Made by a program: the position numbers and the translations under genes
Notes under the pieces: model-generated
The model's input: only the letters and a program-made list of their open reading frames with translations
What the model was told of the DNA's origin: nothing
Databases searched by the model: none
Assembly: GCF_003390335.1 (NCBI RefSeq)
Contig: NZ_QUOU01000001.1
Location: 4,588,001 to 4,652,000 of the forward strand
Reading direction: 5' to 3'
DNA from: Thalassotalea euphylliae
Lineage (GTDB): Bacteria; Pseudomonadota; Gammaproteobacteria; Enterobacterales; Alteromonadaceae
Length of the DNA stretch: 64,000 nucleotides
Shown here: piece by piece, positions 30,040 to 37,288 of the stretch
Layout: each line of letters starts with the position of its first letter
How positions within the stretch are numbered: the first letter of the stretch is position 1

Positions 30040-30075
30040 GCTACTCAGCTACTCTGCTACTCTGCTACTCTGCTA
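30040..30075. repeat. 8-bp tandem repeat downstream of engB
   Basis: GCTACTCA followed by three perfect copies of GCTACTCT and a partial GCTA, 4.5 units in non-coding DNA. A simple microsatellite, likely variable between strains. Confidence 0.9.
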
Positions 30076-30159
30076 ATTTTTACACCGCCCATAATCAACA
30101 ATATCCATAAAAATCATAACTTTATGAATTGACGGGTCGCTACCACCTAAAATTTGGAC

Positions 30160-30253
30160 AAAAAAAACCGGCAATGCAAGCATTGCCGGGGTATTTAGCT
30201 ATGGGGAAAGCTAGAATATACAAAATTATTACAACAGGCGTTCACAAGGAACG
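30160..30253 (-). ncRNA. Small RNA copy 1 (C-rich-loop sRNA at the engB side)
   Basis: About 94 nt with its own promoter and terminator. Stem-loop 1 is CGTTC-CTTGT-GAACG; then an A/U-rich single-stranded stretch (TGTTGTAATAATTTTGTATA) typical of Hfq sites; stem-loop 2 is TAGCT/AGCTA presenting the loop TTCCCCAT; the terminator is CCGGCAATG/CATTGCCGG followed by eight T. A paralogue with compensating stem changes lies at 49647-49740. It faces the 3' end of engB, the position Spot 42 has in E. coli, but its sequence is not convincingly Spot 42. No coding frame. Confidence 0.82.
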
Positions 30254-30259
30254 ATTTGA

Positions 30260-30289
30260 AGTATAGAGCATGTACTCTACAAAAGTAAA
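30260..30289 (-). promoter_or_regulatory. Promoter of sRNA copy 1 with palindromic operator
   Basis: Read on the - strand: -35 TTTACT (30284-30289), 18-bp spacer, -10 TATACT (30260-30265). The spacer contains the palindrome TAGAG-N6-CTCTA at 30264-30279, overlapping the -10. The same arrangement, with different bases in the N6, is found at sRNA copy 2, so this is probably an operator for a repressor. Confidence 0.7.
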
Positions 30290-30513
30290 GTACTTACTCT
30301 AAAATAATTAAAAAATATTCATATCGCAGAAAAAACTGGCGCAAAACGGCTGAAATAAAGGCTGTGAGATGCAAAAAACGTGAGATTGTCTTGCAAAGCG
30401 TGCTGAGTGATAGAGATTACGATGCGCGAACAAACGGCTGATTGACAACAAGCATTGATATCAAGAGCACAGTGACGCTTGGCAAACAGGCTAGACGCGC
30501 AAAGCCACCTTGA

Positions 30514-30551
30514 AAAGTTATGAAGCAGCGTAACTGCTGCTTCATAACTTT
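30514..30551 (-). terminator. Long-stem terminator after the Cys-rich small gene
   Basis: A perfect 16-bp stem (30514-30529 with 30536-30551) around GTAACT, followed on the - strand by TTTTC-type sequence. It starts 11 nt after the stop codon of the 93-aa gene. The connecting bases read CTAGTTTCCCCA on the - strand, resembling the C-rich motif of the two sRNAs. Confidence 0.8.
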
Positions 30552-30562
30552 GGGGAAACTAG

Positions 30563-30844
30563 TTAACGTAAGTTACTGCATGTACGCCCTTTTTTGTAGT
30601 TACGAGACGGTAACTCAGGAGATAAAGAGCGGCAGCCACTGCAGTAGCTTTGAAACCCATTAGGGTTAGCGGAAGTGACTCCCGCCGGTGACTTACCAAA
30701 GGCATATGGGTATTGGTGAAACACATGCTCGCTACCATGAGTAGCAGAGCAATGTGGACAAGCTTTATAAGTATGACCTGATTCGGCATCTACACGGATC
30801 ACGGTTCCGCTACTTAATTCAACGCCGCAGCATTCACAAGCCAT
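30563..30844 (-). CDS. Small Cys-rich putative zinc-ribbon protein (93 aa)
   Basis: Starts MACECCGVEL and has three Cys clusters (CECC, CPHC, CSGC), suggesting one or two bound metal ions. It also has HGSEHVFHQYP and ends basic (RNYKKGRTCSNLR). Soluble, no signal peptide. The ATG at 30844 follows AGGAG at eight bases. I do not know the function; metal-ribbon folds of this size bind nucleic acid or protein partners. It starts 22 nt after the stop of a 59-aa secreted-type small gene on the same strand, so the two are probably one mRNA, divergent from the CadC-like regulator. Confidence 0.75.
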   Translation of the reverse strand: MACECCGVELSSGTVIRVDAESGHTYKACPHCSATHGSEHVFHQYPYAFGKSPAGVTSANPNGFQSYCSGCRSLSPELPSRNYKKGRTCSNLR

Positions 30845-30866
30845 AAAATAACTCCTAAATAACTGC

Positions 30867-31046
30867 TTAAATTCGTTCACGACATAGAGGGAAGTCTAAA
30901 CAACGCCCAAACTTTGCAACCTCTATCGGTTTACTTTCTATTTCGACGAGCGAAGATAATTTGTTAGTGCTGGTTTTTATATCGCTACCAGACAATGAAG
31001 TAATAGCTACAATGGCAATTAAAGTAAGTGTTTTTATGGTTTTCAT
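30867..31046 (-). CDS. Candidate small exported peptide (59 aa)
   Basis: An ATG at 31046 opens a 59-codon frame: N-terminal lysines and a hydrophobic core (MKTIKTLTLIAIVAITSLSG) form a signal-peptide or lipoprotein-like leader, then a short polar region, and a C-terminus FGRCLDFPLCRERI with a C-x5-C pair that could close a disulfide. AGGA lies about 11 bases upstream. The stop is 22 nt before the next gene on the same strand. No homologue recognised. Its location between a divergent membrane regulator and a co-directional zinc-ribbon gene supports it being real, but there is no independent proof. Confidence 0.5.
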   Translation of the reverse strand: MKTIKTLTLIAIVAITSLSGSDIKTSTNKLSSLVEIESKPIEVAKFGRCLDFPLCRERI

Positions 31047-31168
31047 TTATCGATATTCCTGTTAATTGAAACACCGATTCAACTTATTGAAACTACTGTT
31101 CCGAGACTTTATAAAAAGCTTATAATGGTATGATATTTTTCATATAAATTAGGCATTTTGCTGATTAC

Positions 31169-33202
31169 ATGGTTAGTTCGGGCGTTTATTACACAATAAA
31201 TAATAGACTGCAGTTTTATTACAAGAGCGGTTGTTTGGTGTTTAACCAACAGCAAATAAAGCTAGATCCACTTGAATCTCTTGTACTCGAAGAGCTTGCC
31301 AAACACCCAAAAGATATTATTTCTGGCAACGACTTATTAAACCTGTGGCCAACAAACGCAACAAGCCCTAACTCTCTCACTAGGGTTATCTCTACGTTGA
31401 GAAAGAAATTGCGTAACTTAGACTCGCAGAATGTAGAGATAAAAAATTATCCTAAAAAAGGATATGCACTAATTGCTGATGTTGAACATGCCTTACCCGA
31501 AAAAACGAAATCGCCTGATAATTCTCGGAATAATGCTTACACTATTACTGTTGCTGCCCTTACATTCCTAGTTTTTCTGGCGCTTATCGTCAACTACATC
31601 ACATCACAATCTATCGTAAAGTCAGGAAGCTCTATCCCACCAATATTAGGTAAAGCTATACAGCTTATTGATGACCCATATGAAAAAGTAGATTTGTCAG
31701 TTAACGATACGCATACGCAGGTAATATATGCAACTCGAGATAGTGAGCAAGCATTTTGGCAGCTTGTTTTGCTCAATACTTATTCGTTGAAAAGAAGGGT
31801 CATAACGGAAGCTAATTGGAACCTAAGGACACCCGATTGGTTAGACGATAATACCATAGTGTTTAGAGCATATAACGACACCAAATGTTCAATTAAAAAG
31901 CTAAATTTATCGAGCTTAGAAGCTCAGCCAATTGCATTATTTCCATGCAATGAACTTACCACAGGCAAAGGGCTATCAGTCCTAAGCCCAAACACTATTT
32001 TATTCACTGACGCGGCTCACGATATTGCCCCAGCATCTCTCTATAAAGGGAATCTACAAACTGGTAAAGCAACTCGAATTTCAAAGTTTGAAAGTGGTGG
32101 AGTAGGCGTTTACAACATCCAATCAAAAGCTGATTCAAACCTAGTCGCTATACTAACCAGTGCGGATTGGAGCACTGGAAATATCCACTTAGTTGATATA
32201 AATGATAGCTGGAAGTCGATTTGGCAAATCAAAACCCCTAAAGCGAAACATTCAGTAAGCTGGGATGGTAACGCCTTGCTTCATGCAAATGAAAGCGGTG
32301 GAGTGACAGCCCATATATTTAATCAAGATGCATTCATTAAAAGCATCGAAATGTCTGGGTTTAGTAAGTTATACAACTTCGTAGGTAACGATGGTTCAGT
32401 CGCATTTATACAAGGTAGTATGTATCGAACAGACGTTTTAATGTCACCAATCAAAGAGCCTGATGGCGTGGAAACATTGCTTGTGGGTACAAGAGCCTCC
32501 AATAAACTTGCTCAATTTATTAACGAAAATGAAGTTATTTATGTTTCAGACGCCACAGGTATAGAACAACTATGGTCAGTAGATATTAATACCCAAATCA
32601 AAAGGCAGATATCAACATTTGCTAAAGCGCAACAAATAGAAAATGTCGCCTTTGATGATATTGCAGGCATCATCGCACTTGAGTCAAGCGGTCTGATTAG
32701 TTTATACAGTTTTGCCAACGACAAGGTAAATGATACCTCCTTCCTTGAGTTAAAAGGCTCAAAACCACAGTTTTATGACAACAATTTACTTTTTAATACG
32801 CACGATGGAGCTGACAACTACCGCATTGATGCATTAAACCTTGATAGTCAGGAGTTAGACAGCGAGTTTTTACTGGGTGCTCATGAGATACAGGTGAGTA
32901 ACGGGCAGTTGTATTACACTAAATATTATCAGCCAGGTCTGTGGCGTTATGATGCGTTAGGGGAAGATGAGCTAGTCTCTTCAATGAGTCAAGATGTAAG
33001 CTATTGGTTTATTGACAATAACAACCTCTTATACAAAGCCAAAGGTGAAGTTCCCTTTCTTGTCGACATTGAAAATGGAAAAGTCTCTAAGTTAAGTAAT
33101 TCAATTTGCCAACACATAACAGATTACCAATTCGGTGTTTGCTTAGGGCAACATTTCAAGCCCAATAGTACGCAGCTTATGCTAGCAGAAACTAATCAAT
33201 AG
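31169..33202 (+). CDS. CadC/ToxR-like membrane regulator with TolB-like sensor domain
   Basis: The N-terminal ~110 residues are an OmpR-type winged helix (LDPLESLVLEELAKHPKDII then SLTRVISTLRKKL and NYPKKGYALI), a linker, one TM helix (about 126-147, YTITVAALTFLVFLALIVNY), and a periplasmic part of about 530 residues with repeated YATRD/LWSVDI/LYSF blade-like segments, resembling a TolB-type beta-propeller. Such one-component regulators sense periplasmic signals and bind DNA directly. It is visibly more A/T-rich than its neighbours, suggesting possible transfer. Its likely targets are the divergent small genes at 30.6-31.0 kb; that is inferred. Confidence 0.85.
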   Translation: MVSSGVYYTINNRLQFYYKSGCLVFNQQQIKLDPLESLVLEELAKHPKDIISGNDLLNLWPTNATSPNSLTRVISTLRKKLRNLDSQNVEIKNYPKKGYALIADVEHALPEKTKSPDNSRNNAYTITVAALTFLVFLALIVNYITSQSIVKSGSSIPPILGKAIQLIDDPYEKVDLSVNDTHTQVIYATRDSEQAFWQLVLLNTYSLKRRVITEANWNLRTPDWLDDNTIVFRAYNDTKCSIKKLNLSSLEAQPIALFPCNELTTGKGLSVLSPNTILFTDAAHDIAPASLYKGNLQTGKATRISKFESGGVGVYNIQSKADSNLVAILTSADWSTGNIHLVDINDSWKSIWQIKTPKAKHSVSWDGNALLHANESGGVTAHIFNQDAFIKSIEMSGFSKLYNFVGNDGSVAFIQGSMYRTDVLMSPIKEPDGVETLLVGTRASNKLAQFINENEVIYVSDATGIEQLWSVDINTQIKRQISTFAKAQQIENVAFDDIAGIIALESSGLISLYSFANDKVNDTSFLELKGSKPQFYDNNLLFNTHDGADNYRIDALNLDSQELDSEFLLGAHEIQVSNGQLYYTKYYQPGLWRYDALGEDELVSSMSQDVSYWFIDNNNLLYKAKGEVPFLVDIENGKVSKLSNSICQHITDYQFGVCLGQHFKPNSTQLMLAETNQ

Positions 33203-33229
33203 AATTTTCTTTCAATATATTCAAACTCA

Positions 33230-34237
33230 TTACTTACTAGTTGCTAAAGTTAGGATTGCTTGATTATCCAAACTACCAAAAAACGCTTTAATATCATTAG
33301 CTTCTTGCTCGGTTAAGCGAATACCCAGTTGATGTTTAGCCGTATCAATAATGGCTTGTTCAATGGTTGCAGCACCACCATCATGGAAATAAGGCGCCGT
33401 GTTTAACACATTGCGTAGCGATGGCACTTTAAAAAAGAACTTGTCGCCGGCATTGCCAGTGACTTGCGCACGGCCAAGGTCGACTTTATTAGGGTAGGGC
33501 TCCACTATGCCCATTTTCATGAGTAGTTGCCCGCCCATCACTGGCCCGTTATGGCAAGCAACACAGCCTTTTTCTATAAACAAGGTTAAGCCAGCCTTTT
33601 CTTGTGCAGTTATTGCGGTTTCGTCTCCCGATAAATAGGTATCAAAGCGATCTTGAGTCACTAACGTTCGCTGGAAATCTGCCAACGCTATCGCTAAATT
33701 TTCCATCGTTATTCGGTTAACACCATCTTTGCTTGTCGGGAAAGCTTGTCTAAACAGTTCGTGGTAGCCTTTATCTTTTAGCCTGTTAATCACTTGCGCT
33801 GGTGATGTCATTGCCATTTCTTTCGGGTTGAAAATGGGCAAAGTAGCTTGCTCGGCCAGTGTTTTCACTCTGGCGTCCCAAAACTGGGCAAAATGCAGGC
33901 TCGAATTCCACGTGCTTGGCGCATTGCGCTCACCCAACTGACCGAGCGCGCCAACAGATGTTTTTAGATTATCGACGCCAGCACCACCATTTTCGAGTCG
34001 ATTGTCGAGGCGATGGCAGCTATTGCATGATTGGCTATTATTTATCGATAAGGCGCTCTCAAAATACAATTGTTTACCGAGGGCGATACGCGCCAGAGCA
34101 GTTTGGTCTAAAGTTAATGCGGGTTTAGGTAACGGTGAAAAATAACTGCGCGCCGTGGTGAGCAACTCAGAGGGAGTCGCCGCATCGGCAATATAACAGG
34201 CAACGCACAACAACAACGCGAAAATTGTTTTGATCAT
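33230..34237 (-). CDS. Di-heme cytochrome c peroxidase (CcpA/MauG family)
   Basis: A signal peptide (MIKTIFALLLCVACYIADA) indicates a periplasmic enzyme that reduces hydrogen peroxide to water with electrons from small cytochromes. Two haem sites are present, CNSCH (near residue 70) and CVACH (near 218), each in its family context (QSCNSCHRLDNRLENGGAG and FIEKGCVACHNGPVMGGQ). Other marks are RNAPSTWNS and FFFKVPSLRNVLNTAPYFHDG. The frame stays open upstream, but ATG 34237 gives the correct signal peptide and 335 aa, the usual length. The c4-type cytochromes of the window are plausible electron donors. Confidence 0.93.
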   Translation of the reverse strand: MIKTIFALLLCVACYIADAATPSELLTTARSYFSPLPKPALTLDQTALARIALGKQLYFESALSINNSQSCNSCHRLDNRLENGGAGVDNLKTSVGALGQLGERNAPSTWNSSLHFAQFWDARVKTLAEQATLPIFNPKEMAMTSPAQVINRLKDKGYHELFRQAFPTSKDGVNRITMENLAIALADFQRTLVTQDRFDTYLSGDETAITAQEKAGLTLFIEKGCVACHNGPVMGGQLLMKMGIVEPYPNKVDLGRAQVTGNAGDKFFFKVPSLRNVLNTAPYFHDGGAATIEQAIIDTAKHQLGIRLTEQEANDIKAFFGSLDNQAILTLATSK

Positions 34238-34395
34238 ACGGTTTCCAGAAGTCATTTGTATACAAGTATAACCGCTACAAACTCGGCAAATAGCGTGATA
34301 AACACTGAGTGTCGCAGAGTAACACATTCCGACGACTCACTCAGGAGGGCGTTAAGCCATAGGCCTACCAACTAGCCCTTGCCCTTGAGTTGCAA

Positions 34396-35772
34396 TTAGT
34401 GATGCAAAGGCCAGATGAGTTCGACTTTTGCGCCTGTTTGCGCACTAATTTTCACACCGTTTGCCGCATCTGACTCAGCACCAGAGTTCACTTGATTCGA
34501 TAGCCTGACAATACCCCCGTGTTTGTTCAACACAGCTTCAACGAATGCTAGCCCAATACCAGCCCCTTTGGGTTTGGTGGTAAATAGCGGCGTAATGGCA
34601 TTGTCGATATTGGAAAAACCCGTGCCGTTGTCAATAACACTCAAGTATTGCTGGTTATCTTGCTGGTAATAGTTAACTTCGATAGCTACGCCTTGATTAG
34701 CTTGCACTTGAGCATCCACGCCTTGAGCATCGTGATATTGGTGATGCTGAGTGTCTTTTGACTCAACTGCATTTTTCACCAAATTCATTAGCACCTGCGC
34801 CAGCAACTGAGCATCAGCATAACAAATGTGCTGACCCGTAAACGTCAGAGAGTCCTGCGCTGACAATAGCACTTTGGTTTGCTCAATCAATGCCGATAAA
34901 TCGAATCGTTCTTTTTTAGGCTCTGGTATTTTTGCCACTTCTGCAAAACGCTCAACAAAGCTCAGTAAGTCGTCAGATCGGGTTTTTACACGCTCCAGCA
35001 CTTTACGGGTTTGCGTCGTGTCTAAAGTGTCCATCGACAACAGCGTCTCTGCCATCGACGACATCGGCGTGAGTGTATTTCTGAGCTCATGACTGAGCAC
35101 GCGCACCAGATTTTTCTGCACCGCCTGCTCGCTTTGCTTAATTTCACTGGAAATATCTATCGCGGTAAATAAGTAGATCGGGCGCTGCTGAAAGTTAATC
35201 AGGCTAGATTGGCAACGCCAGTTTGAAGCAAGTGCACTGTGGTTAAGCTGTTTATTTTGCTCGACAAACCCCAGCGCCTTAGCACTGACCCCCTGCAATA
35301 AGCTGATTTCAGTAATATCGTAAGCGGCTCGATTAGCATAGCTTAGCGTGTAATCTTGCTCGAATATCACGACGGCTATCGGCAAATCTTCAAAAAGCTG
35401 ACCGAATAACATGGCTAATGAAGCGTTTGCGTCTTTGTTTGCTGTCGTGTTTTTATAAAGCTGTGTGATTTCATGGTGCAGCTCATCGAGTAGCACTGAT
35501 TTGCCTTGCCGAGCAACAGAGACACTTGACTCTCCCATGGCTAAGCCTTGGGTGTAAGTGGTTAAGCGCATGATGGAAGACGCCCAAAACTGCCATACAC
35601 GCCACGCCAACCAGCATAAGGGATAACTCAGTACAAAGAGCGCGGTGACCGTGGCAAGCAGTGACCAACCCCAAGCAGATGTCAGCAAGGCAACCAAGGT
35701 CAAAAAGGCCAGTACGAAACAGCTAAGGGCAAATTTGATCTTAAATTCCACTGAGCGAAAAACACTACTCAA
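34396..35772 (-). CDS. NtrB-like sensor histidine kinase
   Basis: Two TM helices near the N-terminus (FALSCFVLAFLTLVALLTSAW and LLATVTALFVLSYPLCWLAW), then a HAMP-like linker, a PAS domain (about 120-215) and HisKA/HATPase domains. The phospho-acceptor His is in RVLSHELRNTLTP, the N box is LMNLVKNAVES, and the G boxes are DNGTGFSN and KGAGIGLAFVEAVLNKHGG. The start proposed is TTG 35772, which overlaps the response-regulator stop and has GAGGA eight bases upstream; the longer ATG frame would begin inside the regulator. Pairs with the NtrC-type regulator, last gene of the exporter operon. Confidence 0.9.
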   Translation of the reverse strand: MSSVFRSVEFKIKFALSCFVLAFLTLVALLTSAWGWSLLATVTALFVLSYPLCWLAWRVWQFWASSIMRLTTYTQGLAMGESSVSVARQGKSVLLDELHHEITQLYKNTTANKDANASLAMLFGQLFEDLPIAVVIFEQDYTLSYANRAAYDITEISLLQGVSAKALGFVEQNKQLNHSALASNWRCQSSLINFQQRPIYLFTAIDISSEIKQSEQAVQKNLVRVLSHELRNTLTPMSSMAETLLSMDTLDTTQTRKVLERVKTRSDDLLSFVERFAEVAKIPEPKKERFDLSALIEQTKVLLSAQDSLTFTGQHICYADAQLLAQVLMNLVKNAVESKDTQHHQYHDAQGVDAQVQANQGVAIEVNYYQQDNQQYLSVIDNGTGFSNIDNAITPLFTTKPKGAGIGLAFVEAVLNKHGGIVRLSNQVNSGAESDAANGVKISAQTGAKVELIWPLHH

Positions 35773-37195
35773 GGTCAAATTCCTCTTTGTCGAGCTGGTA
35801 CTTTTCCATTCGGCGATAAAGTGCATTGCGAGAAATCCCCAGTGCCGCTGAAGCTTTACTAATGTGGCCTTGATACTTTTTCAGCGCCTTAGTGATCATT
35901 TCAAATTCAATATCATCAAGCGGGCGTAGCTCGCTGTCATCAGCTTGCACAGCGCTGCTCGCCTCCTCACCGTTAACATCGCCAGGTGAATTCAGCTCTG
36001 ACAGCATAATATGCGCACTTAAAATGTCGCTATCACGGCATAAAATAACTGCGCGCTCAATGACATGGCTAAGCTCACGCACATTGCCCGGCCAAGTATA
36101 ATTCTTGAGTAAAGCCATCACATCATTACTCAAAGTGAGAGCCGGTTTGTGGTATTTGGCTGAAAACTTGGCGAGCAAACTGTTCGCCAATGGCAGAATA
36201 TCCGCTTGGCGCGCTCTAAGTGGTGGCAAAGTGAGGACGAAAGTATTTAAACGAAATTTAAGATCTCGTCTAAATTCGCCTGCTGCAACGAGCTGATCTA
36301 AATCAGCATTAGTGGCGCTGATCACCCGCACGTCGGCATGTAGTGTTTGGCTAGCGCCCACGGGTTCAAACTCGCCGCTTTCTAACACGCGCAGCATTTT
36401 AGGCTGAACACTGGCTGGCAAGGTGCCAATTTCATCTAAAAACAAGGTGCCATGCTGAGCCAGCTCAAAGCGCCCTTGGCGGTTTTCACGCGCATCGGTA
36501 AAAGCCCCTTTTTTATGACCGAATAATTCGCTTTCGAATAAATTCTCTGGAATTGCGCCCATATTCACTGAGACAAAAGGGGCTGAATTTCGGCCAGATA
36601 ATTGGTGTAGCCGCTGAGCAAGCAGTGATTTTCCTGTGCCATTTTCACCTAAAATCAAGACACTGGCTTGTGTATCGGCGATTTGGCTGATCACCGCTTC
36701 AAGCTGTTGCATCGCTTCAGATTCGGCAACCCAGCTAACAGTCTCAGTGTTAGTTTTACGATTGACGGCTTGCTTGGCCGTGGCGTCACTAGCAATAGCT
36801 ATTTTTGCAATTTGCTTATCGACTATTTGTTTATCGACAATGCCCAGCAGCTTTTGGTTGTCCCAAGGTTTTTCAATAAAGTCAGCGGCGCCTAATTGCA
36901 TGCCTTTAACTGCCAGCTCGATATTGCCCCATGCGGTCATTAGCACAGTAGCAATATTTCGTTGTGTCAACTGCGCCAAAACCTCCAGCCCTTCGCTACC
37001 ACTGGTCGTGTCACGGCTGAAATTCATATCAAGTAAGACTAAATGAGGGGTCAAACGCGCGGTGATGCTGGCCAGTTCAGCAGGCGAACCCGCTTCCATC
37101 ACCTGATAACCTTCGTTGGTCAATAGCATAGATAAGGCCAGTCGAATATCTTCATCGTCATCAACAACAACGACCAACCCTTTGTTCTTTTGCAT
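35765..37195 (-). CDS. Sigma-54-dependent NtrC-family response regulator
   Basis: Receiver domain (about 5-125) with the acidic pocket VVDDDED and phospho-Asp in LVLLDMNF; AAA+ domain with Walker A GENGTGKS, Walker B GTLFLDEIG and arginine finger regions; C-terminal Fis-type HTH (GHISKASAALGISRNALYRRM). The loop that contacts sigma-54 reads GAFTDA instead of GAFTGA. ATG 37195 is preceded by AAGGAG. Likely activates the exporter operon from the -24/-12-like site and palindromes at 41.78-41.90 kb. A 14-bp hairpin lies directly upstream of its SD. Confidence 0.93.
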   Translation of the reverse strand: MQKNKGLVVVVDDDEDIRLALSMLLTNEGYQVMEAGSPAELASITARLTPHLVLLDMNFSRDTTSGSEGLEVLAQLTQRNIATVLMTAWGNIELAVKGMQLGAADFIEKPWDNQKLLGIVDKQIVDKQIAKIAIASDATAKQAVNRKTNTETVSWVAESEAMQQLEAVISQIADTQASVLILGENGTGKSLLAQRLHQLSGRNSAPFVSVNMGAIPENLFESELFGHKKGAFTDARENRQGRFELAQHGTLFLDEIGTLPASVQPKMLRVLESGEFEPVGASQTLHADVRVISATNADLDQLVAAGEFRRDLKFRLNTFVLTLPPLRARQADILPLANSLLAKFSAKYHKPALTLSNDVMALLKNYTWPGNVRELSHVIERAVILCRDSDILSAHIMLSELNSPGDVNGEEASSAVQADDSELRPLDDIEFEMITKALKKYQGHISKASAALGISRNALYRRMEKYQLDKEEFDLE

Positions 37196-37207
37196 AATGC
37201 TCCTTAA

Positions 37208-37245
37208 AGTAACGGCCTCGAACATCCAAGGTCGAGGCCGTTACT
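37208..37245 (-). promoter_or_regulatory. Intercistronic hairpin between permease and regulator genes
   Basis: A perfect 14-bp stem (37208-37221 with 37232-37245) around a 10-nt loop in the gap between the permease stop and the regulator SD. On the - strand only TTT follows, then AAGGAG. It probably dampens read-through or protects the upstream mRNA, lowering regulator dose relative to the transporter. Confidence 0.65.
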
Positions 37246-37288
37246 GCATCCAAAATTGATAAACACTTTGATAAATGCTTTACCTACA

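Noticed and set aside
30160..30253. Calling the sRNAs Spot 42 (spf) outright
   Set aside because: Position matches Spot 42, and a short TATTCTAGC...CCCCA stretch is reminiscent of its 3' part, but the 5' region and stems do not match the Spot 42 sequence I know. A covariance search is needed before using the name.
30559..30789. 76-codon frame overlapping the Cys-rich small gene
   Set aside because: Same strand but different frame; the alternative frame has the SD, ATG and zinc-ribbon cysteines.
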